5,342 nt of DNA from Moraxellaceae bacterium (GTDB lineage: Bacteria > Pseudomonadota > Gammaproteobacteria > Pseudomonadales > Moraxellaceae), in NCBI GenBank assembly GCA_030684415.1, contig JAUXNL010000270.1:1-5342 (forward strand), read 5' to 3'. The stretch's first letter is position 1; each line of letters begins with the position of its first letter. The notes beneath the pieces are model-generated. The model did not search any database. It was not told the origin of the DNA and saw nothing but the letters and a program-made list of their open reading frames with translations. Made by a program: the position numbers and the translations under genes. Positions 1 to 5,272 of the stretch are shown piece by piece.

Positions 1-137
1 GGCACCAGCACGGCGCTGTCGATCAGGGAGTCAAGGTCATTGTCAGCGGCAGATGTGCGCCCGACATCCGTGTTGGCGCAGGCCAGGCTTCCAGCCCCCA
101 GCAAGACGATCCCCGTCCATCGCACGGCATGTTTCAT
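1..137 (-). CDS. Exported or lipid-anchored protein of unknown function, N-terminal fragment
   Basis: Read on the minus strand, an ATG at 137-135 opens a frame that stays open to the left edge, giving 45 residues; the rest lies outside the window. The start MKHAVRWTGIVLLGAGSLAC has a short basic N-region and a hydrophobic core, so this is probably a signal peptide. Cleavage could be by signal peptidase I after the Ala that follows the Cys (A-C-A), or the Cys could be lipidated, although Ser-Leu-Ala-Cys is a poor lipobox because -3 is Ser. The next stretch is polar and acidic (NTDVGRTSAADNDLDSLID). A GGGG run at 147-144, six bases before the ATG, may serve as ribosome binding site. It lies 60 bases downstream of the other exported-protein gene on the same strand, so they may share a transcript. 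I do not recognise the family. Confidence 0.6.
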   Translation of the reverse strand, partial: MKHAVRWTGIVLLGAGSLACANTDVGRTSAADNDLDSLIDSAVLV

Positions 138-147
138 TGGCTACCCC

Positions 148-174
148 GCGCCCATGGGCGCTTTTCTTTTCTTT
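148..174 (+). terminator. Intrinsic-terminator-like hairpin reading on the plus strand
   Basis: The perfect palindrome GCGCCCATGGGCGC (148-161) folds as a 5-bp GC stem with a CATG loop and is followed directly by TTTTCTTTTCTTTT (162-175). This is the form of a Rho-independent terminator for plus-strand transcription. On the minus strand the hairpin is preceded by the A-rich tract and followed by GGGG, so it should not terminate the minus-strand genes on either side. There it would instead sit just upstream of the ribosome binding site of the 137-1 gene. The stem is short and the T-tract is interrupted, so strength is uncertain. Confidence 0.45.
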
Positions 175-197
175 TATTGTTCTTGTGGCCGGCCGCT

Positions 198-848
198 TCA
201 GCGACTCTGGACCGTTATGCTGACAGTGCCATTCCCGTTGCCGCCAGACAATGGCTCAACCGACCGTTCGGCTGGCCCGCGGGTTCCAGCAACGGGGCCG
301 TCTAGCGGCTTGTCCAGTTGCAGTCGCTGTTCGTACTCCAGGCGATCTGACAGTTGCTTCAGTGATGCGGCTCTTTCTTCTTCGGTATTCCCCTCTACGG
401 CGAGGGCGTCGTTCACACTGCTTTGGCTCATGTCCTGGCTGCCGATGGAGCTCAGCGGGAAGCTCAGGTGCGTCGTGCGGTTATAGCGGATGCGTTGTAC
501 ATATTCTGGATGCGAAATGCTGCGGGCCAGTTCGACCGCGCGCTCCATATCTTCCGGCCCTGTCACCATCAGCGGTGGAGGGGCGCTTTCGCTGGCCGGG
601 TCCACGCCCTCCGGGACGGGGAGAGGCAGCGGCGATATAGCCGGGCTGGCCTTGGCGCGGGCGGCAGCAGGCTTGCTGCGCTCCGCCTGCCGTTGGTCAA
701 ACGTCTGTAATGCCTGCAGGTAAGCGGTGTAACTGGCAAAGTCTTCCAAGCGAGGCCGACGCTCTTCCGGGTCAGCCGCCAACACCTGTGCCGGGCCCAA
801 GGCCAGCAGCAGTAAGACTGAAAGAAGAAGATAGCCAGCGCGATTCAT
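198..848 (-). CDS. Putative exported protein of unknown function, 216 residues
   Basis: The frame starts at ATG 848-846 and ends at TGA 200-198. The first 24 residues (MNRAGYLLLSVLLLLALGPA, then QVLA) form a clear signal peptide with a V-L-A cleavage motif before ADPEE, so the mature protein is periplasmic or exported. The frame stays open upstream to an ATG at 929, but that would put 27 polar residues in front of the signal peptide, so I chose 848. Upstream of it only a weak GGG (857-855) is available as ribosome binding site. The mature part has an acidic, charged helix-like start (residues 25-58), a low-complexity Ala/Pro-rich linker (about 60-93), and a middle segment with ELARSISHPEYVQRIRYNRT (105-124). 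After that comes a charged, probably helical stretch (154-178) and a Gly/Asn-rich tail. I see no catalytic motif, Cys pair or further membrane segment. It is divergent from rpsF and may form a transcription unit with the 137-1 gene. The family is unknown to me. Confidence 0.75.
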   Translation of the reverse strand: MNRAGYLLLSVLLLLALGPAQVLAADPEERRPRLEDFASYTAYLQALQTFDQRQAERSKPAAARAKASPAISPLPLPVPEGVDPASESAPPPLMVTGPEDMERAVELARSISHPEYVQRIRYNRTTHLSFPLSSIGSQDMSQSSVNDALAVEGNTEEERAASLKQLSDRLEYEQRLQLDKPLDGPVAGTRGPAERSVEPLSGGNGNGTVSITVQSR

Positions 849-930
849 GACGCACCCGGATAGCCTGCCGTTGTTGTGATTATGGATACAGGTCTGGCGA
901 TGGTAGCGGAAAGCGTTCGGGATGGGCAAA

Positions 931-955
931 CGCCCCGTCCGCCGATGGACGGGCG
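931..955. repeat. GC-rich hairpin in the divergent control region
   Basis: CCCGTCC (934-940) pairs with GGACGGG (947-953) around the six-base loop GCCGAT. With C933 bulged, two more pairs (931/955 and 932/954) extend the stem to 9 bp. No T-tract follows on the plus strand; only a short TTT follows on the minus strand. It lies 83-107 bases upstream of the 848 start and could be a leader structure, a weak terminator, or an accident of GC-rich sequence. Confidence 0.35.
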
Positions 956-957
956 GC

Positions 958-986
958 TTGTGGCGTGCCGGGCTTTCCCTTAGACT
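958..986 (+). promoter_or_regulatory. Possible distal promoter for the rpsF operon
   Basis: TTGTGG (958-963) and TAGACT (981-986) are separated by 17 bases. They match the sigma-70 -35 and -10 consensus at 3/6 and 4/6 positions. It would start a transcript near 993 and act in tandem with the closer candidate at 1026-1053. This is a pattern match only. Confidence 0.22.
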
Positions 987-1025
987 CTGCGCCCCCTTGC
1001 ACTCTGCAGGCGGGACGCTCTGTTC

Positions 1026-1053
1026 TTGTGGGGGCCGCCGGCCGCCATATAGA
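1026..1053 (+). promoter_or_regulatory. Probable promoter of the rpsF-priB-rpsR-rplI operon
   Basis: TTGTGG (1026-1031) and TATAGA (1048-1053) are separated by 16 bases, matching the sigma-70 boxes at 3/6 and 4/6 positions. Transcription would start at about 1060, just before the leader hairpin that begins at 1064. The leader would therefore consist almost entirely of the S6:S18-type structure, and this fit between start and structure supports the call. The boxes alone are only moderate. Confidence 0.42.
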
Positions 1054-1063
1054 TGAAGAGTGT

Positions 1064-1113
1064 ACTCCTTGCTCCCGCCGATTCCCGGCAGGGGCTGTTA
1101 AACCCGTAAGGAG
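1064..1113 (+). promoter_or_regulatory. rpsF leader hairpin with anti-Shine-Dalgarno, S6:S18-type autoregulatory element
   Basis: CTCCTTGC (1065-1072) pairs with GTAAGGAG (1106-1113) over 8 bp with one G-U pair, hiding the rpsF Shine-Dalgarno. Inside, 1073-1080 pairs with 1086-1094 (a single bulged A at 1090) around the loop ATTCC. An unpaired stretch, CTGTTAAACCC (1095-1105), lies on the 3' side and ends next to a CCG at 1104-1106. Known from the literature: S6 bound to S18 recognises a hairpin in the rpsF leader of many bacteria that has a conserved CCG and pairing to the ribosome binding site, and so represses its own operon. Inferred: this is that element, because position, CCG and anti-Shine-Dalgarno pairing all agree. 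The exact fold is by hand. Confidence 0.68.
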
Positions 1114-1119
1114 CCAATA

Positions 1120-1512
1120 ATGCGTCATTATGAAGTCGTGTTCCTGGTGCACCCCGATCAGAGCGAGCAAGTGCCCGCCATGGTCGAGCGCTACACCGGA
1201 GCCATCAAGGAGTCCGGTGGCCAGATCCACCGTCTCGAAGACTGGGGCCGTCGTCAGCTGGCCTACCCGATCAACAAGATCCACACTGCCCACTACGTGC
1301 TCATGAACATCGAGTGCAGCCAGGCTGCCCTGGACGAGTTGTCGGATGCTTTCCGCTACAACGACGCGGTGATTCGCAATCTCATCATCCGCCGCAACGA
1401 AGCCATCACCGAAGAATCACTGATGGCCAAGGGCGCGGAAGAGAAGCGCACCCGCAAAGCCGCCCGCTCCGACGAAGGTGCCGAAGAGGCTGCTTCCGAG
1501 GCCGGCGAGTAA
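1120..1512 (+). CDS. rpsF: 30S ribosomal protein S6
   Basis: This 130-residue protein is close to the usual proteobacterial S6 length (about 131 in E. coli). It is a component of the central platform of the 30S subunit, where it forms a heterodimer with S18. The family pattern is plain: [14 protein letters not shown] at the N-terminus (first beta strand), the signature [13 protein letters not shown] at 41-53, and [16 protein letters not shown] at about 77-92. The C-terminal tail (about 104-130) is charged and ends in an acidic Glu/Ala-rich run. In E. coli the S6 tail is extended with glutamates by RimK; here it ends in ...AGE, so modification is possible but unproven. The start ATG has a strong TAAGGAG (1107-1113) six bases upstream, held in the leader hairpin, which suggests S6:S18 feedback control. 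It is the first gene of its operon; priB follows after 15 bases. Confidence 0.98.
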   Translation: MRHYEVVFLVHPDQSEQVPAMVERYTGAIKESGGQIHRLEDWGRRQLAYPINKIHTAHYVLMNIECSQAALDELSDAFRYNDAVIRNLIIRRNEAITEESLMAKGAEEKRTRKAARSDEGAEEAASEAGE

Positions 1513-1527
1513 GCGGTCAACTGCCGC

Positions 1528-1833
1528 GTGGAGCGCAATGAGGTCCGGATCAGCGGTCTCGTGCGGGAGCTGAAATCCCCACGAACCAGCCCGGCCGGCG
1601 TCGTCCACCGTGAACTGCAACTGGAACACCGCTCGCGCCAGACTGTGGCCGGGCAGATGCGCGAAGTGCGCGCGCTGGTGATCGTCAAGGTCAGTGGTGC
1701 AAGCCTTCTCGCGGAAGTGGAGCAGTTGCAACCGGGTGACCGGATTACGGTAACGGGCCTGCTGGCGCAATCCAGCCACCGCGATGCCACGCAGTTACTG
1801 ATACACGCGCAAGCGATTGTGAGATTCGAATAG
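1528..1833 (+). CDS. priB: Primosomal replication protein PriB
   Basis: PriB is a small dimeric OB-fold protein. It binds PriA and single-stranded DNA during replication restart, helping DnaT and DnaC load DnaB in E. coli. This 101-residue protein (E. coli 104) keeps the family pattern: [18 protein letters not shown] at 21-38, VIVKVSG at 51-57, [10 protein letters not shown] at 70-79 and LLIHAQAI at 90-97. The start is GTG (1528); the only in-frame codons back to the rpsF stop at 1510-1512 are not starts, and no good Shine-Dalgarno precedes it, so translation is probably coupled to rpsF. Compared with the E. coli sequence as I recall it, Trp47 is Arg48 here and the lysine-rich loop (Lys82, 84, 89) is replaced by SSHRDATQ (82-89), so DNA binding may differ. 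The stop TAG overlaps the rpsR ribosome binding site. Confidence 0.93.
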   Translation: MERNEVRISGLVRELKSPRTSPAGVVHRELQLEHRSRQTVAGQMREVRALVIVKVSGASLLAEVEQLQPGDRITVTGLLAQSSHRDATQLLIHAQAIVRFE

Positions 1834-1846
1834 GAGAGCAAACGTC

Positions 1847-2074
1847 ATGGCACGTTTCTACCGCCGTCGTAAGTTCTGCCGTTTTACGGCAGAGAACACC
1901 CAGTACATCGATTACAAGGACACCGAAACCCTGAAGCAGTTTGTGACTGAGACGGGCAAGATTGTTCCGAGCCGCATCACCGGCACCAAGGCCCGTTACC
2001 AGCGTCAGCTGGGTCTGGCCATCAAGCAGGCGCGCTACCTGGCCCTGCTGCCGTACACCGACAACCACCTGTAA
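1847..2074 (+). CDS. rpsR: 30S ribosomal protein S18
   Basis: This 75-residue protein has the same length as E. coli S18 and is nearly collinear with it. It is a basic protein of the 30S platform that pairs with S6. Diagnostic segments are [16 protein letters not shown] at the N-terminus, IDYKD at 21-25, and [18 protein letters not shown] at 38-55, ending in [18 protein letters not shown] (1832-1836), which overlaps the priB stop codon, is the ribosome binding site, about 10 bases from the ATG. The spacing is slightly long but normal for an operon. The S6-S18 gene linkage fits their joint autoregulation. Confidence 0.98.
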   Translation: MARFYRRRKFCRFTAENTQYIDYKDTETLKQFVTETGKIVPSRITGTKARYQRQLGLAIKQARYLALLPYTDNHL

Positions 2075-2089
2075 GCCGGGAGACGCATG

Positions 2090-2536
2090 ATGGAAGTCAT
2101 TCTGCTTGAGAAGATCAAGAACCTCGGCGCCCTCGGCACCAAGGTCAACGTGAAGCCGGGATACGGTCGTAATTTCCTGATTCCGCAGGGCAAGGCTGTG
2201 CCGGCAACGGCAAAGAACGTGGCCGAGTTCGATGCCCGTCGCGCTGAGCTGGAAGCCAAGGCCGCTGAAGGCTTGGCCGCCGCACAGGCACGTGCCGAGC
2301 GCGTGTCGGCGCTTGCCGTCGTTATCGCCGCCAAGGCGGGTGACGAAGGCAAGCTGTTCGGTTCCGTGGGCACCCGCGACATCGCGGAAGCCATCACGAA
2401 GCTGGGCGAAGCCGTGGACAAGAGCGAAGTTCGCCTGCCGAACGGTGCCCTGCGCAATACCGGCGACTATGACATCGACTTGCAACTGCATAGCGAAGTC
2501 ACCGCCGTTGTGAAGGTGACCGTGGTCGCCGAGTAA
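2090..2536 (+). CDS. rplI: 50S ribosomal protein L9
   Basis: L9 binds 23S rRNA near the L1 stalk and reaches away from the 50S surface; it helps keep the reading frame. The N-terminal RNA-binding domain shows [13 protein letters not shown] and the signature [13 protein letters not shown] at 25-36. A long charged helix follows (about 41-75), then the C-terminal domain with [16 protein letters not shown] at 88-102 and [11 protein letters not shown] at 112-122. Two ATG codons lie in tandem at 2087 and 2090. I chose 2090 because GGGAG (2078-2082) is then seven bases away rather than four, and because MEVILL aligns with the usual L9 N-terminus. This gives 148 residues (149 from 2087; E. coli 149). 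It is the last gene of the ribosomal operon, followed by a strong terminator. Confidence 0.97.
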   Translation: MEVILLEKIKNLGALGTKVNVKPGYGRNFLIPQGKAVPATAKNVAEFDARRAELEAKAAEGLAAAQARAERVSALAVVIAAKAGDEGKLFGSVGTRDIAEAITKLGEAVDKSEVRLPNGALRNTGDYDIDLQLHSEVTAVVKVTVVAE

Positions 2537-2553
2537 TCGGTGCAAAGGGTCGT

Positions 2554-2588
2554 GCAAAAAGGCGCCTTCGGGCGCCTTTTTGCTTTTT
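2554..2588 (+). terminator. Intrinsic terminator after rplI
   Basis: A perfect 13-bp stem joins 2554-2566 to 2571-2583 around a TTCG tetraloop closed by C-G, the most stable loop type. The stem base is A5/T5 and it is followed by TTTTT (2584-2588). It ends the rpsF-priB-rpsR-rplI transcript 18 bases after the rplI stop. The A-tract on the 5' side means it could also stop transcription coming the other way. Confidence 0.95.
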
Positions 2589-2593
2589 CAGTC

Positions 2594-2622
2594 TGCGCAG
2601 CCGCCCCGGCCTCGGGTAATCT
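2594..2622 (+). promoter_or_regulatory. Candidate dnaB promoter
   Basis: Because a strong terminator precedes dnaB, a promoter is expected between 2589 and 2657. The best pair I find is TGCGCA (2594-2599) and TAATCT (2617-2622) with 17 bases between them. Both boxes match the sigma-70 consensus poorly (about 3/6). It would leave a leader of about 28 bases. The location is inferred mainly from context. Confidence 0.28.
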
Positions 2623-2657
2623 TTGCACCCGGACACACTCATCCAGCCTGACACTCC

Positions 2658-4070
2658 ATGAACGATATTTCCCTGCCTGCCGGCGCCTCTGCTGCCGACA
2701 GCACTGTTGCCGGTCTCAAGCTGCCTCCGCACTCACTGGAGGCGGAGCAGTCCGTGCTCGGCGGCCTCATGCTCGAAGACACGGCCTGGGATCGTGCCTC
2801 CGAGGCGGTCACCGAGGCCGACTTCTATCGCCGCGATCATCGCCTGATTTTCCGCGCTATCGCGTTGCTGGCCAACGAGAGCAAGCCGCGTGATGCCCTG
2901 ACGGTCTCGGAAACGCTGAACCGTCTGGGTGAGCTCGAAGAGGCCGGCGGCATCGCCTATCTCGGCGAGATCGTGAAAAACACGGCGTCGGCCGCGAATA
3001 TCGGCGCCTATGCCGAAATCGTGCGCGAGCGTTCGGTGCTGCGGCAACTGATTCGCGTGTCGTATGAAATTTCCGATGTTGCCTACCAGCCGCAGGGTGC
3101 GACGTCCGACCAGATTCTCGACGAGGCCGAGCGCAAGATTTTTGCGATTGCCGAGCAGCAAACCAAGGGCACGGGGCCGCAGGCCATTCGCCCTTTGCTT
3201 GCCAAAGCGGTGAACCGCATTGAGCAACTGTTTGGCTCGGATGATCCGCTGACCGGCCTTTCCACCGGCTTTGCCGATCTCGATGAAAAAACATCGGGCT
3301 TGCAAAAAGGCGATTTGGTGATTGTGGCGGCGCGTCCGTCCATGGGTAAAACCACCTTTGCCATGAACCTGGTGGAGAACGTGTTGCTGGGCGGTGCGCC
3401 GGTGCTGGTGTTCTCCATGGAAATGCCGGCGGATTCGATCGTGATGCGTATGCTCTCGTCGCTCGGCCGCATCGATCAGACCCGTGTGCGCAACGGCAAG
3501 CTCGAAGAAGAAGACTGGCCGCGCCTGACCTCGACCATGGCGATGCTCAACGAGCAAAAGCTGTTTATCGACGACACGGCCGCGCTGTCTCCCACCGAGT
3601 TGCGTTCACGCGCGCGGCGTGTGGCCCGTGAGAATGGCGGTGCCATCGGCCTGATCATGGTCGACTACTTGCAACTGATGCGGGTGCCCGGACTCGAGAA
3701 CAACCGCGTCAACGAAATCTCGGAAATTTCGCGCTCGCTCAAAGGCCTGGCGAAAGAAATGGAGTGTCCGGTGATTGCGCTCTCGCAGCTCAACCGTTCA
3801 TTGGAGCAACGCCCCAACAAGCGTCCGGTAATGTCCGACTTGCGTGAATCCGGCGCTATCGAGCAGGACGCCGACGTCATCATGTTCATCTACCGTGACG
3901 AAGTTTATAACCCGGAGTCGGAAGACAAGGGCACGGCGGAAATCATCATCGGCAAGCAGCGTAACGGCCCCATCGGTTCGTTGCGACTGGCCTTTCTCGG
4001 CAAATACACCCGCTTTGAAGATCTGGCACCAGAGTATTGGCGCGACCGCAAGCAGCAGGACGAATACTGA
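2658..4070 (+). CDS. dnaB: Replicative DNA helicase DnaB
   Basis: DnaB is the hexameric 5'-3' helicase that unwinds DNA at the replication fork and recruits primase. At 470 residues it matches E. coli DnaB (471). The N-terminal domain (about 22-125) starts with PPHSLEAEQSVLGGLMLE, and a linker follows to about 195. The RecA-like domain begins near LSTGFADLDEKTSGLQKGDL. It contains Walker A ARPSMGKT at 225-232 (Lys231), the FSMEMP motif at 252-257 with Glu255 as likely catalytic base, and Walker B LIMVDYLQL with Asp336. SQLNRSLEQR lies at 376-385, SDLRESGAIEQDADVIMF at 393-410, and the arginine-finger segment GKQRNGPIGS at 432-441. All catalytic residues are present and no intein interrupts them. 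The ATG has no clear Shine-Dalgarno. alr follows after 21 bases and is probably co-transcribed. Confidence 0.98.
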   Translation: MNDISLPAGASAADSTVAGLKLPPHSLEAEQSVLGGLMLEDTAWDRASEAVTEADFYRRDHRLIFRAIALLANESKPRDALTVSETLNRLGELEEAGGIAYLGEIVKNTASAANIGAYAEIVRERSVLRQLIRVSYEISDVAYQPQGATSDQILDEAERKIFAIAEQQTKGTGPQAIRPLLAKAVNRIEQLFGSDDPLTGLSTGFADLDEKTSGLQKGDLVIVAARPSMGKTTFAMNLVENVLLGGAPVLVFSMEMPADSIVMRMLSSLGRIDQTRVRNGKLEEEDWPRLTSTMAMLNEQKLFIDDTAALSPTELRSRARRVARENGGAIGLIMVDYLQLMRVPGLENNRVNEISEISRSLKGLAKEMECPVIALSQLNRSLEQRPNKRPVMSDLRESGAIEQDADVIMFIYRDEVYNPESEDKGTAEIIIGKQRNGPIGSLRLAFLGKYTRFEDLAPEYWRDRKQQDEY

Positions 4071-4091
4071 TGAACAGGGACGTGCGCCAAC

Positions 4092-5177
4092 GTGCGTGAG
4101 GCCAGGCTCGGTATCAGCCCATCGGCGCTGCACCACAATTTGCGCCGCGTGCGTGAGGCCGCGCCGTATGCGCGCGTGCTGGCCATGGTCAAGGCGGATG
4201 GCTACGGCCATGGCGCACGGCTGGTAGCGGAAACGCTGGCCGAGGCCGACGGCTTTGGCGTCGCGTATCTGGATGAGGCGCTGGCCTTGCGTGCGGCGGG
4301 TATCCGCCAGCCCATCACCGTGCTCGAAGGCGTGTTCACGGACATGGAAATGTTCGAGGCTGTGCGCCAAGGGCTGGCGCTGGTCATTCATCAGGAACCG
4401 CAACTGGCGCTGCTGGAAGGCTGTCGTCTGACCGGGCCGGTGGATGTCTGGCTGAAGGTCGATACCGGCATGCACCGGCTGGGCTTCAGTCCGGAGGCGG
4501 CGATCAGCGCTTACCGGCGCCTCCGGGCCGCGCGCATTACCGGCAACATCGGCCTGATGACGCATTTTGCGACCGCAGACGAGTTTGGTTCGGCGCTGAC
4601 CGAAACCCAGATCGGCCGCTTCCGTGGCTTGCAGCAGGTGCTGTCGAAAGGTGGCGACCTGCCGCTGGCAGACAGCCTTGCCAATTCGGCGGCCATCCTG
4701 GCGTGGCCGGCGGCGCACGGAAACTGGGTGCGGCCGGGCATCATGCTCTACGGCGGCTCACCGTTTGCCGATCGCACGGCAGAGGAGTTGGGTTTGCGGC
4801 CGGTGATGACGCTGAGCTCGCGCCTGATCGCCATCCGTGAGCTGCGGGCTGGCGAGTCGGTTGGCTATGGCGCCGCCTGGACGGCGGAGCGCGATACCCG
4901 CATCGGTGTCATTGCCATCGGCTACGGCGACGGCTATCCCCGACATGCCCGCAGCGGTACACCGGTGCTGGTCAACGGCCGTCTGGTGCCGTTGGCGGGC
5001 CGCGTCTCCATGGACATGATTACCGTCGATCTGGGTAATGCGCCCGCCGCTATCGGCGATACCTGCGTGCTCTGGGGCGAAGGTCTGCCGGCCGATCTGG
5101 TGGCGGCCCATGCCGGCACCATCAGTTATGAGTTGTTCTGCAAAGTCACGGCCCGCGTGCGGCGGGATGTCTGGTAA
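4092..5177 (+). CDS. alr: Alanine racemase
   Basis: This cytoplasmic PLP enzyme interconverts L- and D-alanine, supplying D-alanine for peptidoglycan. At 361 residues it has the usual length. The N-terminal TIM barrel holds the PLP lysine in MVKADGYGHG (32-41, Lys34), then LKVDTGMHRLG (121-131), LANSAAIL (196-203) and RPGIMLYG (214-221). The C-terminal beta domain holds the catalytic tyrosine in VGYGAAW (257-263, Tyr259), GYGDGYPR (277-284) and AGRVSMDMI (302-310), ending with SYELFCKVTARVRR. The start is GTG: it is the only start codon after the in-frame TGA at 4071, and AGGGA (4076-4080) lies 11 bases before it. It could be the biosynthetic Alr or a catabolic DadX; no dadA gene is visible, and linkage to dnaB favours Alr. 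The gene probably shares the dnaB transcript. Confidence 0.97.
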   Translation: MREARLGISPSALHHNLRRVREAAPYARVLAMVKADGYGHGARLVAETLAEADGFGVAYLDEALALRAAGIRQPITVLEGVFTDMEMFEAVRQGLALVIHQEPQLALLEGCRLTGPVDVWLKVDTGMHRLGFSPEAAISAYRRLRAARITGNIGLMTHFATADEFGSALTETQIGRFRGLQQVLSKGGDLPLADSLANSAAILAWPAAHGNWVRPGIMLYGGSPFADRTAEELGLRPVMTLSSRLIAIRELRAGESVGYGAAWTAERDTRIGVIAIGYGDGYPRHARSGTPVLVNGRLVPLAGRVSMDMITVDLGNAPAAIGDTCVLWGEGLPADLVAAHAGTISYELFCKVTARVRRDVW

Positions 5178-5181
5178 GCGC

Positions 5182-5194
5182 CGGCTTTAAGCCG
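5182..5194. repeat. Small inverted repeat after alr
   Basis: CGGCTT-T-AAGCCG is a 6-bp inverted repeat starting five bases after the alr stop. A second copy of AAGCCG lies at 5205-5210. No T-tract follows, so it is not a convincing intrinsic terminator. It may be a weak transcript-end hairpin. Confidence 0.3.
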
Positions 5195-5228
5195 CGTATC
5201 GCATAAGCCGAATCCGTCTAAACCCCGC

Positions 5229-5268
5229 TCCTCCATGGGCTACGCTGAAAGCGCAAGCCCATGGAGGA
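5229..5268 (+). repeat. 13-bp perfect inverted repeat covering the Shine-Dalgarno of the next gene
   Basis: The arms TCCTCCATGGGCT (5229-5241) and AGCCCATGGAGGA (5256-5268) are perfectly complementary over 13 bp. The 14-base spacer can itself pair CGCT (5243-5246) with AGCG (5250-5253). The right arm contains the GGAGG ribosome binding site (5263-5267) of the gene starting at 5273. In an RNA that includes both arms, the site would be locked in a very stable stem. As DNA the palindrome could also be a repressor operator. No T-tract follows, so it is not a standard terminator. Confidence 0.8.
5239..5249 (+). promoter_or_regulatory. Sigma-S-like extended -10 element inside the inverted repeat
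   Basis: GCTACGCTGAA matches the E. coli sigma-S extended -10 consensus KCTAYRCTTAA, as I recall it, at 10 of 11 positions. The hexamer TACGCT is 5241-5246, so transcription would start near 5253 and give a leader of about 20 bases with GGAGG in place. I see no good -35 box, which sigma-S promoters often lack. This is inference from a motif match; the downstream gene does need some promoter or read-through from alr. Confidence 0.4.
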
Positions 5269-5272
5269 CATC

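Noticed and set aside
40..723. Several plus-strand open frames opposite the exported-protein genes
   Set aside because: They have no family signature and overlap each other, whereas the minus-strand frames have coherent signal peptides.
849..929. Longer version of the 198-848 gene starting at ATG 929
   Set aside because: It adds 27 polar residues in front of a clear signal peptide, which would not be functional; the ATG at 848 places the signal peptide at the N-terminus.
178..1031. Identical 11-mer TGTTCTTGTGG at 178-188 and 1021-1031
   Set aside because: A few shared 11-mers are expected by chance in a window of this size, and the two sites have no common context.
880..1293. Minus-strand open frame of 137 residues over the rpsF leader and rpsF
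   Set aside because: It is antisense to a certain gene and to its regulatory leader, has no recognisable motif, and is a by-product of high GC content.
3330..3900. Possible intein in dnaB
   Set aside because: dnaB is a frequent intein host, but here Walker A, Walker B and the C-terminal motifs are continuous and the length matches E. coli.
4091..4160. The 13-base sequence CGTGCGTGAGGCC occurs twice, at 4091-4103 and 4148-4160, in frame (V-R-E-A twice)
   Set aside because: The protein between is a normal alanine racemase N-terminus of normal length, so a chance repeat in GC-rich codons is more likely than a duplication or assembly error.
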